Origin: Polychytrium aggregatum
Taxonomy: Eukaryota > Chytridiomycota > Chytridiomycetes > Polychytriales
Assembly: GCF_025602895.1 (NCBI RefSeq)
Contig: NW_026516248.1
Span: forward strand, 248,001 to 312,000
DNA: 64,000 nucleotides
Direction: 5' to 3'
The notes under the pieces were generated by a model. The model had not been told where the DNA came from and made no database searches. It saw nothing but the letters and a program-made list of their open reading frames with translations. This document shows, in pieces, positions 22,630-31,723 of this stretch (position 1 is its first letter; each line of letters opens with the position of its first letter). The position numbers were made by a program, and so were the translations under genes.

Positions 22630-22715
22630 TAGACGGCAATCCAATAAAAAACGGGACACCCGGGTTTTGACCATTGATCGAATATTTTGTTACCCAAAAC
22701 CATCGCGCGCTGGCC

Positions 22716-23426
22716 ATGACCATTCGCCACACATCCGACTTTCGCACCGCCGCATTGCGATGCTACGCCCTCATCCATAGCCTGCGTAAGGTCGCCTCCA
22801 TATTCAGTGTATCCAAGAGCACCATCCATCGATGGCACCGAGGATGCAAGCTGGATGACCCATCCCGGGTCCCAGCTCGCAGATCCACTTTCTTCGAGCA
22901 GGCATGTCCAGTCATTCGCACCCTGATTGAACAGGACCCGTTCCAGACTGGTCCTGTGTTGCGATGCAAGCTCGAGTCCATCCTCCAGAGGAAAGTATCA
23001 CTCTCACTCTGCCACACTGCCATCCACCGAGCAGGTCTCTCACACAAGAGGGCAACACACCTCTACAAGTCCAAGCGACTGGATGAGCGAGTGGCACAGT
23101 TCAGGGACCAGGTCCGCTCCATCGACCCACGACGATTCGTTTCTGTCGATGAGACAGGGATCAGGAGATCCATTTTCCCTCTTTACGGATACTCGCCGAA
23201 GGGTGCTTCTCAGACGACTCTGTGATTGTGATGGACAATGTCAGCATGCACAAGACAAGGGCTGTCCTGGACTGCATCGAGCGCCGAGGATGGTCAGTGA
23301 TCTTCACCCCACCTGCCTCGCCCGACTTCAATCCCATCGAGAACTTCTTTGGGGTTGAGTTCCTCCAATTTGGGGTTGAGCTCCCCAATCACGCCGCCAT
23401 TTTGACGCTCAAATCCCTGGCTTGAA
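22716..23426 (+). pseudogene. Tc1/mariner (IS630-like) DD34E transposase, internally deleted
   Basis: The frame from ATG 22716 gives a helix-turn-helix region (MTIRHTSDFRTAALRCYALI, SIFSVSKSTIHRWHRGCK), a second DNA-binding part and the first catalytic strand with the Asp of FVSVDETGIRRS (Asp codon at 23148). The frame then ends shortly after GYSPKGASQTTL. The remaining catalytic part resumes in another frame: VIVMDNVSMHK holds the second Asp (23234) and SPDFNPIENFF holds the Glu (23339). There are 34 residues between these last two, so the class is DD34E. Only about 27 codons separate the first two Asp codons, far fewer than in an active Tc1 transposase, so a central part is missing and the frame is broken. 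The copy cannot make a working enzyme. Confidence 0.88.
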
Positions 23427-23493
23427 CCTCTCGGCGATTTTTGAACAGGTCGCTTCCCCAACCAGCCCGCGCAGACGGGTTCCTGCTCTCGGG

Positions 23494-23499
23494 TATAAA
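23494..23499 (+). promoter_or_regulatory. TATA box of Fanzor copy 1
   Basis: GGGTATAAATGCC lies 135 bp upstream of the ATG at 23629 and is preserved at the same place in copy 2 (37112-37117). This suggests the nuclease gene has its own promoter rather than reading through from the transposase. Confidence 0.6.
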
Positions 23500-23628
23500 T
23501 GCCACACCTTCGTCCTGCTGCTTTCTTCCCTCATCTCGCCTTGATCTGATCATCGCGCTATTGTACGATAAAGAGAAGTCTCTGCTCTGACCAGTACCAC
23601 TGGCAGGCATCCAGCATCCTCTGCCCCC

Positions 23629-26000
23629 ATGCCTCCGAAGCGTAAGGGTGCCGGTGATGGCCAGCCTCAGCCACCCAGGCCCAAGAAAGCCAAGTCACAG
23701 TCGGAGCCTGTCTCTGTTCGTATTCTGACCCCACGCATGCTTGGTCGTCTGTTGCTCCGTCGCTCACCACCACTGCTTCTGCAGATCCAATGGATGTCGA
23801 TCCCACCGAGCCTGGTCCATCTACTTCCTCGAGTACCGGCAAGCGATGTCGCCAGTGCGATGGCACCGATCACGAGCGAAGCAACACTAGCAAATGTCCC
23901 AAATACCGGCCCCTCAAGAGTTCTGTCGTCCCACTCGTGGATGGAAGGTCATCCGCCCCTCAGTTCAGCTGCTTCAAGCAGACGATGGATGGCTGTTGTC
24001 TCAATCCCGCTCTCCGCGACAAGATCCAGGCCACCGCCGAGGCCATGACCCAGATCCAGTTCGAGGCATCCAGGCTGCTCAACCTGCACATCCTCCGGTG
24101 CATCGAGCAGGATCTTCCCGTCCCCGTCATCTCCAAGTCCACCCCTGCTTTCGTTCGCCAGTGCTTCACGATTGTCGAGGCCGATGCCCTCTCCCCGACC
24201 GGGGATATCGAGCAGTACAACGAGCATCTGGTCGCTTCCTTTCGCGACTATCAGACCACTCGGCACGCAGACCTGCCTCCGGCCCCTCGTCTGCCTGATG
24301 GTGCTCACAGTCAACTTCTCACCCTGGCTGTCAATGCCTATGCTACCAACTGCACCACCCACCTCGACCTGGCCTACTGGCGACTCTTTCGCCGCTTCTG
24401 CGCTGCCGTCTTCCCAGCCAACAAGCATAAGCACGAAGCCATCGAGGCCTGTCTCGAGCTCTTCGAGAAACCGGACTCGACTCCACCCAAGGCCGATCTC
24501 GAGTTCCTCTATCCCGAGTTTGGCCACATCCTGGACGAGTTTCGGTACAGCAACGACCAGGACCGCTTCCGGGCCCTCCATCGCCTCTCACACCATGTGG
24601 GAATCCTCGCCCGGGACAAGATGGTCGACAATGTCCACAAGTGGATCGACTGTGACATGCCCGCCCTCCGAGTCACCGAGCTGCAGCGCCAGGCCAAGCT
24701 GGACAAGCTCACTGCCCAAGGTATTCCCTCCGACGACAAGAGGTTCACCAAGGCCAAGTCTGAGCTCGGCACCACCAAGTCCAAGATCAACAAGCTGGCC
24801 GCCAGGATCAAGTGGGCACTCAAGCAGCTCGCCGTCGACACTCCTCCGGCCGTGTGCACGATGGTCCCTCTGTGCACAGCCAAGGCCAAGTATGTCAAGA
24901 TCGACACCGTCACTCTCTGGCAACTCCTTGACACCGAACATCGTCTTGACCTCACCTGGGACATGCTCAAGGAAGAAGGTGATGACGGTGTCAACAACCA
25001 GGATCGTCTCTGGCGCAGTTGCTTCAAGTTGCGTAGTTCCCTCTTCCAAGAGCGGGTCAGGGACAAGAAGCTGTTCAACTACGAGATCAGCACCGATGGC
25101 ATTGGATGCACCATCGGTCTCGTCAAGTTTGTGCGTCGAACCGATCGCTCCGAGACCATCGAGCCTCCTCCGACTGCCGAGCAGCGCATCCAGGCCCACA
25201 TCGGTGACCCAGACCCCGATCGCACCACTTGGATTGGCATCGATCCTGGAGTCGGCTCCATCTTCACGGCGGTCATCCAAGCACCGGGCCACCAAGACGA
25301 GGTGGTCTCATTCTCCAATGGCCACTACCAGCACATGTGTGGCCACAAGTCCAATACTGAGTGGCACAATATCATGAAGTATCGACTCGATATCGAGACC
25401 TGGATGTCGACCACTCCCTCGCCCAAGGTGTCGTCCTCGGAAGCCTTCAAGGTCCATCTCACCCATGTCCTGCGACCGGAGCTACGAGTGCAGCTCGACT
25501 TCCACCTTGGCAAGAAGGCCCGTCACCATCGCTTCACGGGCCACAAGAGGCGCCAAGTGGCCGTCGACAGGATGTGCAAGGCCGTCCTGAAGCACGCCCC
25601 GATACGGACCGATGTGGTGATCGCCTTTGGCAATGCGTCATGGCGGCAAGGCAAGGGCTATGCATCCAGCCCTCGGAGGCAGCGGTTTGCTCGGTACTTT
25701 GAGCAATTCGAGCACCACCGACGCCGTCCCAATCACCATCATGGAAGCGTCAAGGTAGTCTCGACGAACGAGTTCAACACCTCGCAGGTGTGCTCCAACT
25801 GCCTGGAGCCAGTTCGGTTGGAAGGACTCGATGCGCCCAGTGTTGCGAATTCCCACTTTGTCAGGAGCTGCAAGAATCCCAGCTGCCGGACAGTGTGGAA
25901 TCGCGACGTCAATGCGGCGCGCAACATGATCACAGTATGCAGGTCGATTGTGGAGATCGGAGAGCGACCGGCGGTCTTCACTCGGAGGCTGCCAAAGTGA
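23629..26000 (+). CDS. Fanzor1-like (TnpB-related) RNA-guided nuclease, copy 1
   Basis: The last 736 residues are one exon from ATG 23790. A 65-nt GT...CTGCAG intron at 23720-23784 would join a first exon (23629-23719) in frame, adding MPPKRKGAGDGQPQPPRPKK and AKSQSEPVSVHP, a clear nuclear localisation signal; the total would be 768 residues. Numbering from 23790, the RuvC-like core has Asp485 (WIGIDPGVGSIF), Glu661 (STNEFNTSQVC) and Asp706 (WNRDVNAARNM). A zinc ribbon is formed by Cys668, Cys671, Cys694 and Cys699. The usual TnpB glutamate position (VVIAFGNASW) has no Glu; published Fanzor work describes a shifted glutamate, which Glu661 fits. Family knowledge: Fanzors cut DNA guided by an RNA made from the element's own 3' end. 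The frame is whole while the neighbouring transposase is broken. Confidence 0.92.
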
Positions 26001-26089
26001 TCTGTTTTATTTCTTATGGCTTTGCTTGACGCAAGCACATCACATACTACATGTTCATGGAAACGGCTATATTTTCTGAATAAAGTGTA
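26001..26089 (+). ncRNA. Candidate guide-RNA (omega-RNA) scaffold segment, copy 1
   Basis: In characterised TnpB and Fanzor systems the guide RNA scaffold comes from the segment between the nuclease stop codon and the element's right end, and the guide is the adjoining flank. Here that segment is about 90 nt and stays recognisable between the two copies. It holds a 6-bp hairpin with an ACG loop (TGCTTG ACG CAAGCA, about 26023-26037). The flank that would serve as guide begins GACGGCAGAGATCG. This is inference from family behaviour; no transcript can be seen. Confidence 0.35.
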
Positions 26090-26303
26090 GACGGCAGAGA
26101 TCGAGGCACAACTCGGGCGTCGCACAGCCATCAGCAAGCATCGCTTGTGCACGCCTTGCCGGGCTGCATCTGCCGGCTTGGCCTGCTGCTGTTGCATCTG
26201 GGGCTGGACTGGGCGAGGGAGATGGGGACGACGGACCATGGAGGGATGGGGTGGTGCAAGTATCGCAGCGATGCAGATGCTGTAAGCGATGCGGCTGCTT
26301 GCA

Positions 26304-26371
26304 GGCGATGTGGGCGATGTGGGCGATGTGGGCGATGTGGGCGATGTGGGCGATGTGGGCGATGTGGGCGT
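26304..26371. repeat. 9-bp tandem array, GATGTGGGC, about seven copies
   Basis: Perfect 9-bp units run from 26306 to about 26370. The plus-strand frame reads Cys-Gly-Arg repeats and the other strand His-Arg-Pro, neither believable as a gene. Confidence 0.95.
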
Positions 26372-26977
26372 TGCAAGCGTCGCAGGTGGGGGCGGTTTGT
26401 GGACGATGCGATCGGATGCAGCCAGTACACCGTGCTGAGAAACAGTGGGACAGGCTATTGCGTTCACAAGCACGCCGATGCTATCGTGCACCCGGCCAAG
26501 GAGACCAAGTGCATCAAATCGCCTTCCTGGGCGTCCGTCCATGGAGTCTCCGATGCTCATCGCCCAATCTGCGGTGGATGTGGCTGACTGGCCGGGCCTT
26601 GTTGAGGGGTCTCCACTGCGACCCACTGGGAGGGTTGATGTGGGGAGAGGGCTTGCGGTGTATTGGCAGAGACGGGCGACATTCGCATGGCGTGCGAGCA
26701 GCACCGGCATTCCTCCCCGGCTGCGATGGATCATCCCGAGGACCGGCATCGTCATGCCCGCAGCCCATGCGATTCATGCCCGCAGCCCATGCATCCAATT
26801 CCGTCCTCGCCAGAACCACGGCGCCGGGCGGTGGCCCTTCGCGTCTTGTCCCTCGTTCCCCCACGGCGTTTGGCGCTCCCATGCCGTGGCGCAGTGGGCC
26901 ACATTCGAACCACGGGTCGGACCGGACCGGAGCGCATCGCCACAACTTTTGCACCAACCGCCGGCGCGCCGCCCGCG

Positions 26978-27050
26978 TCGATAGCCATGGTCGATAGTCT
27001 TGGTCGATAGTCTTGGTCGATAGTCATGGTCGATAGTCATGGTCGATTGA
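26978..27050. repeat. 13-bp tandem array, TCGATAGTC(A/T)TGG, about five copies
   Basis: Four near-perfect units and partial edges lie 440-510 bp upstream of the proline dehydrogenase ATG. Confidence 0.9.
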
Positions 27051-27486
27051 CTTGGCTGTTAACCTTTCCTTGATCATGCTCCTTGGCCAGCCATCGCTTG
27101 CTTTTGTCCACCGTCGGTTCACCCACCCACCCGTCGCCCGCCGTGCTGGCCAACACAAAGCCCGGTTCTCCTCACCAGCCACCCACGAGTATTGCCGACT
27201 TTCCCACCCCACTTGCCGCTGTGGCACCCCTGTCCTGGGCTGTCCTGGCCCATCCTGCTCTCCCCACCAATTGCATCTGCGCGTCGGTCCATTCTGGCCA
27301 TCGCTCGCCATCGCTCGCCTCACCCGCAGCCCGCCAGCTCCCATCCCCACGGTTTGTTGGCCGCCGCTCCTTCACTTCCATAAATCCCCTTTGACCCCCC
27401 CCCGTCGCTCAAACCTCGTCGCCCTCCCCCGGCTTGCCGCTCCCCGCTCAGCTTCCCTCACAGGCCCCTCCCCAGATCACAACAAG

Positions 27487-29753
27487 ATGAGCCCCCTGCT
27501 GGCCATGGGCGCCTTCGCTAGAGCAGCGCACATCACCGTCAAGTCCCCCACGGCTCGTCTCGGCAACCGCATATTTGCTTCGAGCACAGACGCCACCACC
27601 CATGTCGGTCGGCCGCTGGCCAAGAAAACCACTTGGGAGCTGTGGCGATCGCTGCTGGTACGAGCCGAGACCACTCAGAGACATGGCGGATGGGATCCTG
27701 ACGCAGGAATGGGAACAGACTTTGGGCAACGGCTGCTCCAAGCCATGGCAATGCCCGCCAGTTGCTCGAGAATCGCTTTGGTCTGGCCTGCCGAGCACAC
27801 TATTCTGACTCACCCGGCTCTCCAGGTCTTCAGGGTCTGCACCATCCAGCCGGTCGTCAAGCACGCCGACCGCATCATCGCGGCCTTCGACAGCATCGGG
27901 CTGTCGTCGCTCTCCAACCTAGTCATCAAGTACACCTTCTACAATCAGTTCTGCGCCGGCGAGACCCCCAAGGAGATCAAGTCGCTCATCGACAGCTACC
28001 AAGCCAACGGCATTCGCACCCTGCTCGAATATGCCTACGAGTCCGATATCGAGAGCCAAAAGTCGGGCGGCATGTCTCCAGGCAGCAGCTCTGTTGTCAA
28101 GGCCCTTGCCGATACGATCGACTATGCTGCCCTCGGCAAGGACAGCTTCACGGCTATCAAGATCACGGCCCTGCTCGATCCGCAGGTTCTGGAGCGCATC
28201 AGCAACGTCTGCAACCGCATCCAGGCTTCGTTCTTTGCCTCTGTGGATCTGGAGCGCACCCCGAGCTTGTCTGCAGCACATTCCAAGAGTGACCTCGTCC
28301 GAGTTCTCTCGTCGTTGCTGGACATCCCAGCACAGGAAGCCGCTGTCCTTGCTGATACGCTGTTCCCAAAGGTGAGCCCCTCCTGAAGCCGGAGTATATC
28401 GGTGCATGGCGTGTGTGGGCAATCAAGGCGGAAATGACCATACAACATGCGGACACCGCCGTATCAGCATTCAATCACCGCTAGATGAGGTCCTCTGCCT
28501 CGCTCACCCAGCATGCCGCTTGCCTTCTCCAGAGCTCGACTGTCGACTGGGTAGACTTCAGCTCCGTCGTTACCCCCAGTAACCCCGTTCTCAGAGGGCA
28601 TCTGTCAAAGTTGGCCATCAAGGATGAAACCTTGGCCTCTGCCGCTGACCTGGATGCCCTGGACAGGACCCTTGAGCACACCAAAGCGCTCTGTACCCGG
28701 TCCAAGCAACTCGGTGTTTGGATGGCCGTTGACGCAGAATTCTACTACTGCCAGCCCGCTATTGACCATATCTCGCGGGAGCTCGAGCGCATCTTCAACA
28801 AACCCAGCCAGCCGGGCGACTTGCCCCTTGTCCACAACACCCTGCAGTGCTACCGCAAGGATGCCCTGTGGAGACTCAGCGTGGAGTCTGAGCGGGTAAG
28901 TACGTCGCTGCTTGCCCTGCATGGGTCCAGGCGGATGGTATTGGCTTTGTGCAAGAGCGTCCGAGCTGACATCTGCGATCGTCTGTCTTGATCGACTGCG
29001 GACTCTTGATTCTCCTCGCTTCTTCAGGCTCGGCGACTTGGATATGCTCTAGGCATCAAGGCTGTTCGGGGTAAGACACATTATCGCACCGTGAGTCCGC
29101 TGCGGCATCATCCACTTCCTGGACTGATAGGCGAATCTGTTGTCCTGGGACATGGCACCCAGGCGCCTATGTCGTTCACGAACGAGCCAGGGCCAAGACC
29201 CTGGGTACTCCCGACCCCGTTTGGCCGACCATCGAGGGCACCCACTGGTCCTACAACACCATCATACAGCTGATGCTCGAAAAGATCGCCAGCGGCACCA
29301 ACGCTGGGTTGGTGATTGCCGGGCACAACGAGGAGTCTGTTCGGAGAGCTCGCGAGAAAATGGCCGAGCTCGGCATCGAGAACGATTCACCTCGAGTCAG
29401 GTTTGGCCAGCTCCAAGGTAAGAGGGGCCCCACTTTGCTCTACGTCAGTGATACTGCCCCCATGCACTTTGCTCTTCGCCAGTGATACTGCTCCGTGCAC
29501 AGACATCCTCATTCTTTGGCGACCCTTTCGTTGCTCTGTTGTTTGATGCTCTCCAGGAATGATGGACCACCTCACCCTCTCCTTGGCCAACGATCGCTAC
29601 CGAGCCATGAAAGCCACCTGCCAGGGCCCGGTCAACGTCTGCATCCCGTACCTGATTCGCCGGGCGCAGGAAAACTCCTCGGCCCTCGCTGGTGCTGGGC
29701 GAGAGCTGCATGTCATCTGGAGCGAGCTCAAGGCCCGCCGGCTATTCTTCTAG
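27487..29753 (+). CDS. PUT1: Proline dehydrogenase, mitochondrial
   Basis: This FAD enzyme of the mitochondrial inner membrane oxidises proline to pyrroline-5-carboxylate, the first step of proline breakdown. Six exons (27487-27657, 27826-28371, 28533-28895, 29028-29070, 29163-29417, 29557-29753) join in frame to 524 residues, a normal size for the fungal enzyme. The N-terminus (MSPLLAMGAFARAAHITVKS) is basic and Ser/Thr-rich like an import signal. Family motifs are VIKYTFYNQFCAGE, VWMAVDAEFYYCQPAIDHI, the flavin-binding KAVRGAYVVHERARA, AGHNEESVRRARE, VRFGQLQGMMDHLTL and the C-terminal NVCIPYLIRRAQENSSALAG. The exon junctions at R-G-A-Y and Q-G-M-M restore conserved motifs, which supports the model. 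Confidence 0.96.
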
Positions 29754-30195
29754 CGATATTGCGGATGTTTGAATCGCGGCGGAGTGAATGTGTGGCAGAC
29801 CGGCGGGTGGGAAGGCCAAGATGCTGTCCATGCTCTTGTCCTGCCTGTCTCTGCGCTATGTGTTATGTGCTATGTGCTGTGTGTTGTGTACTGCCCATAC
29901 CCGATCCCTGGGAAGCACCAGCGTCTCATCCTTCACCAAACGACCGCCTCAGGCTTCCATTCAGTAGATCCAGAAAGAAACGGGACAGTCGTAGGCTCCA
30001 GTGGGCAAGCCGTACGACTATTTCCCGTCCTGGTTGGCAATCTCTTTGTTTTCGTTGGCTTGGTCTTGAATATACATGGTCGATCTCCTGTGTCGATGTG
30101 GGAGTATGGTACATTCACTCGATGTGGGGTGGTGTCTTTTGCTTGCGGGAGCCATCTGAGAGAGAAAGCGTCCTTGATTCAGATCCAGAAACACA

Positions 30196-30292
30196 TCACT
30201 GAATGGTCATGGCCAGCGTGCAATTTGTTGGGGCGATAACATACCCGCTCAACGACCAAAATCCGTTTTTTATTGGATTGGCTGTATTCTGC
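30196..30292 (-). mobile_element. Relic left end of the Fanzor/Tc1 element family
   Basis: Read on the minus strand, TACAGCCAATCCAATAAAAA followed by ACGG is the element's left terminus. It continues through a diverged match to the next 60-70 bp of copies 1 and 2, as far as ACGCTGGCCATGACCATT, where the transposase would begin, and then stops. It is more diverged than copies 1 and 2. Only the end remains, either as a truncation or as a short non-autonomous derivative whose other end I cannot find. Confidence 0.75.
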
Positions 30293-30421
30293 GCATTCAA
30301 TCATGAGCGGGGCTGGTTTGTTCATGACCGAGAAGGGCGAACAAACGCACTTGGCTGCCAACAACATGCCGCCGCCGTGTCACAGCCGCCGCCTCAAGCC
30401 ACAGGCAAGCCTTGGCCTCTC

Positions 30422-30515
30422 TCGCCATCACCTTCGTCCGCCATCACCTTCGTCCGCCATCACCTTCGTCCGCCATCACCTTCGTCCACCATCATCTTCG
30501 TCCACCATCATCTTC
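30422..30515. repeat. 15-bp tandem array, CCATCACCTTCGTCC, about six copies
   Basis: Units CCATCACCTTCGTCC(G/A) change to CCATCATCTTCGTCCA in the last copies. The array ends about 30 bp before the ATG of the universal stress protein gene. Confidence 0.92.
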
Positions 30516-30541
30516 GCCCAACCGTCTCGCGCCCGGCCCCA

Positions 30542-31723
30542 ATGTCGTCCCTGCTGCTCTACAAAGTCATCGTTGCTGCCGACAGCTCGAGCCCCTCCCA
30601 GCAGGCCATCATGCACGGGGTGGAGCTGTGCCAGCGGGTTGCCCCGAACCCATGTCGTCTGATCATCATCCATGTCACCGCCCTCAACCCACGGAGCAGT
30701 CTGCCGTACATGTATGCGATTTTGACCTGCAATCGGGCCCGCATGGCTGCGCCCCCATGCCATCTGTCGGTTTATGATCCTGCGCCGTCGCTTTGCAAGT
30801 CGATTGATCATCCACGACACCATCCGCCGTTGCATGTCCGCTCATCCTCTGGCCGATGCGTCCTGCTCGTCCGTTGGCATTGGACCCAACTCATTCGCAG
30901 CGACAATATGGAAAAGTCCTTCAATTACGAGATCAAAGTGAGCGAGAAGCAGGAGATCCAGCTCTGCAAGGATTTTATCGAGCGAAGCGTGGCCGACAAG
31001 GTACAGTCCCGGAGCTGAGGACAAACGACATTACGCTGTTGTGAGCAACGAGGCAACCGCGCCCGCCGGCCCGTCATGATGGTGGTGCTCAGTCCGGGAG
31101 ATGCGCTTGTCTGGGCTCCGAAGACTCTCTATCGACAGACCCATAACATCCACACCCAACTCTGGCTGCCCGTTCTATGCAGGTGCCATACGACTTTGTC
31201 CAAATCGAAGGCGAGGGCGACGTCGGCCCCCTGATCGAAGAGGTACGAGCAGCCCAGCCATCGATGTACAGGGGCTTGAGCAGCGGCTGCAGTGCTGCAC
31301 CGACCAAAGAGCAATGCCTGTGCTGAAACGGGCGTCCTCTCCTATCCCTATCCCGATTCCCGTTGCCTCGATCTGCGGCAGTTTGTCAAGGAATCACACC
31401 CGGATACCAACATGCTGGTGCTCGGAACACGGAATCTGGGAACTGTCCAAAGGTGGGTTCCAATCTGGCCGGACGGCGAAAGCTCATAGACTCCTCGGCA
31501 GCTCCAGAGCCAAGTGTCAGCGGCGCTTGGAACGCCACAAGCATCCCGCGCTGCCTCTATCGCCTGCTTTCTCCTGCGCTCTAACTTATCCCCTCGGTTA
31601 ACGGCTATGCCTCGTCGTCGACCCGGTCGCCGCAGCAGATGGGCGCTGGGGTCCGTCAGCGACTACTGTCTCCACCACGTAACATGCCCTGTGCTGATTG
31701 TCAAAGATACCGCGGCCCAATAA
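30542..31723 (+). CDS. Universal stress protein (Usp/UspA domain)
   Basis: Five exons (30542-30711, 30901-31000, 31183-31242, 31382-31452, 31639-31723) join in frame to 161 residues, a single Usp domain. The first strand is VIVAADSSSPSQQAIMHGVE with the family's Asp near the nucleotide-binding loop. The middle gives FIERSVADK, DFVQIEGEGDVGPLIEE and VKESHPDTNMLVLGTRNLG. The last exon gives GSVSDYCLHHVTCPVLIVKD, the conserved C-terminal Usp strand with GSVS and the cis-Pro PVL. Such proteins bind ATP or other nucleotides and accumulate under stress. The last acceptor is a CAGCAG tandem site, so a one-residue variant (31636 start) is also in frame. Confidence 0.9.

Larger units (their letters stand above)
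22630..26089 (+). mobile_element. Tc1/mariner-type transposon carrying a Fanzor gene, copy 1
   Basis: The element runs from a TA dinucleotide at 22630-22631 to one at 26088-26089. Its left end reads GGCAATCCAATAAAAAACGGGA and then CA, closely matching the left end of copy 2. In copy 2 both ends can be read as 28-nt imperfect inverted repeats, each starting TACA and ending AAAAAACGGGACA. In copy 1 the right end has lost about 12 nt (the GTCCCGTTTTTT block), so its right repeat is incomplete. Inside are a broken DD34E transposase (22716-23426) and an intact Fanzor gene (23629-26000), both on the plus strand. TA target duplication and a TACA(C/G) terminus are Tc1/mariner traits. The 9-mer TAGACGGCA abuts both ends here. 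Confidence 0.88.
26090..27486. other. Intergenic region with minisatellites, promoter of proline dehydrogenase
   Basis: This lies between Fanzor copy 1 and PRODH. It holds a 9-bp GATGTGGGC array (26304-26371), a 13-bp TCGATAGTC(A/T)TGG array (26978-27050) and a CT-rich leader before the ATG at 27487. Long open frames on either strand carry no recognisable domain. Confidence 0.5.
29754..30541. other. Intergenic, with an element-end relic and a 15-bp repeat
   Basis: This lies between PRODH and the universal stress protein gene. It contains the left-end relic of the Fanzor element family (30196-30292) and a CCATCACCTTCGTCCG array (30422-30515). No gene was recognised in it. Confidence 0.5.

Noticed and set aside
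24172-25377. 401-codon second frame inside the Fanzor gene (also seen in copy 2)
   Set aside because: It is an out-of-frame shadow rich in Ser, Pro and Arg; the RuvC and zinc-ribbon motifs lie in the other frame.
26251-26997. 248-codon plus-strand frame with a Trp-Ala-Met repeat
   Set aside because: The repeat is a 9-bp minisatellite read through; no start context or domain.
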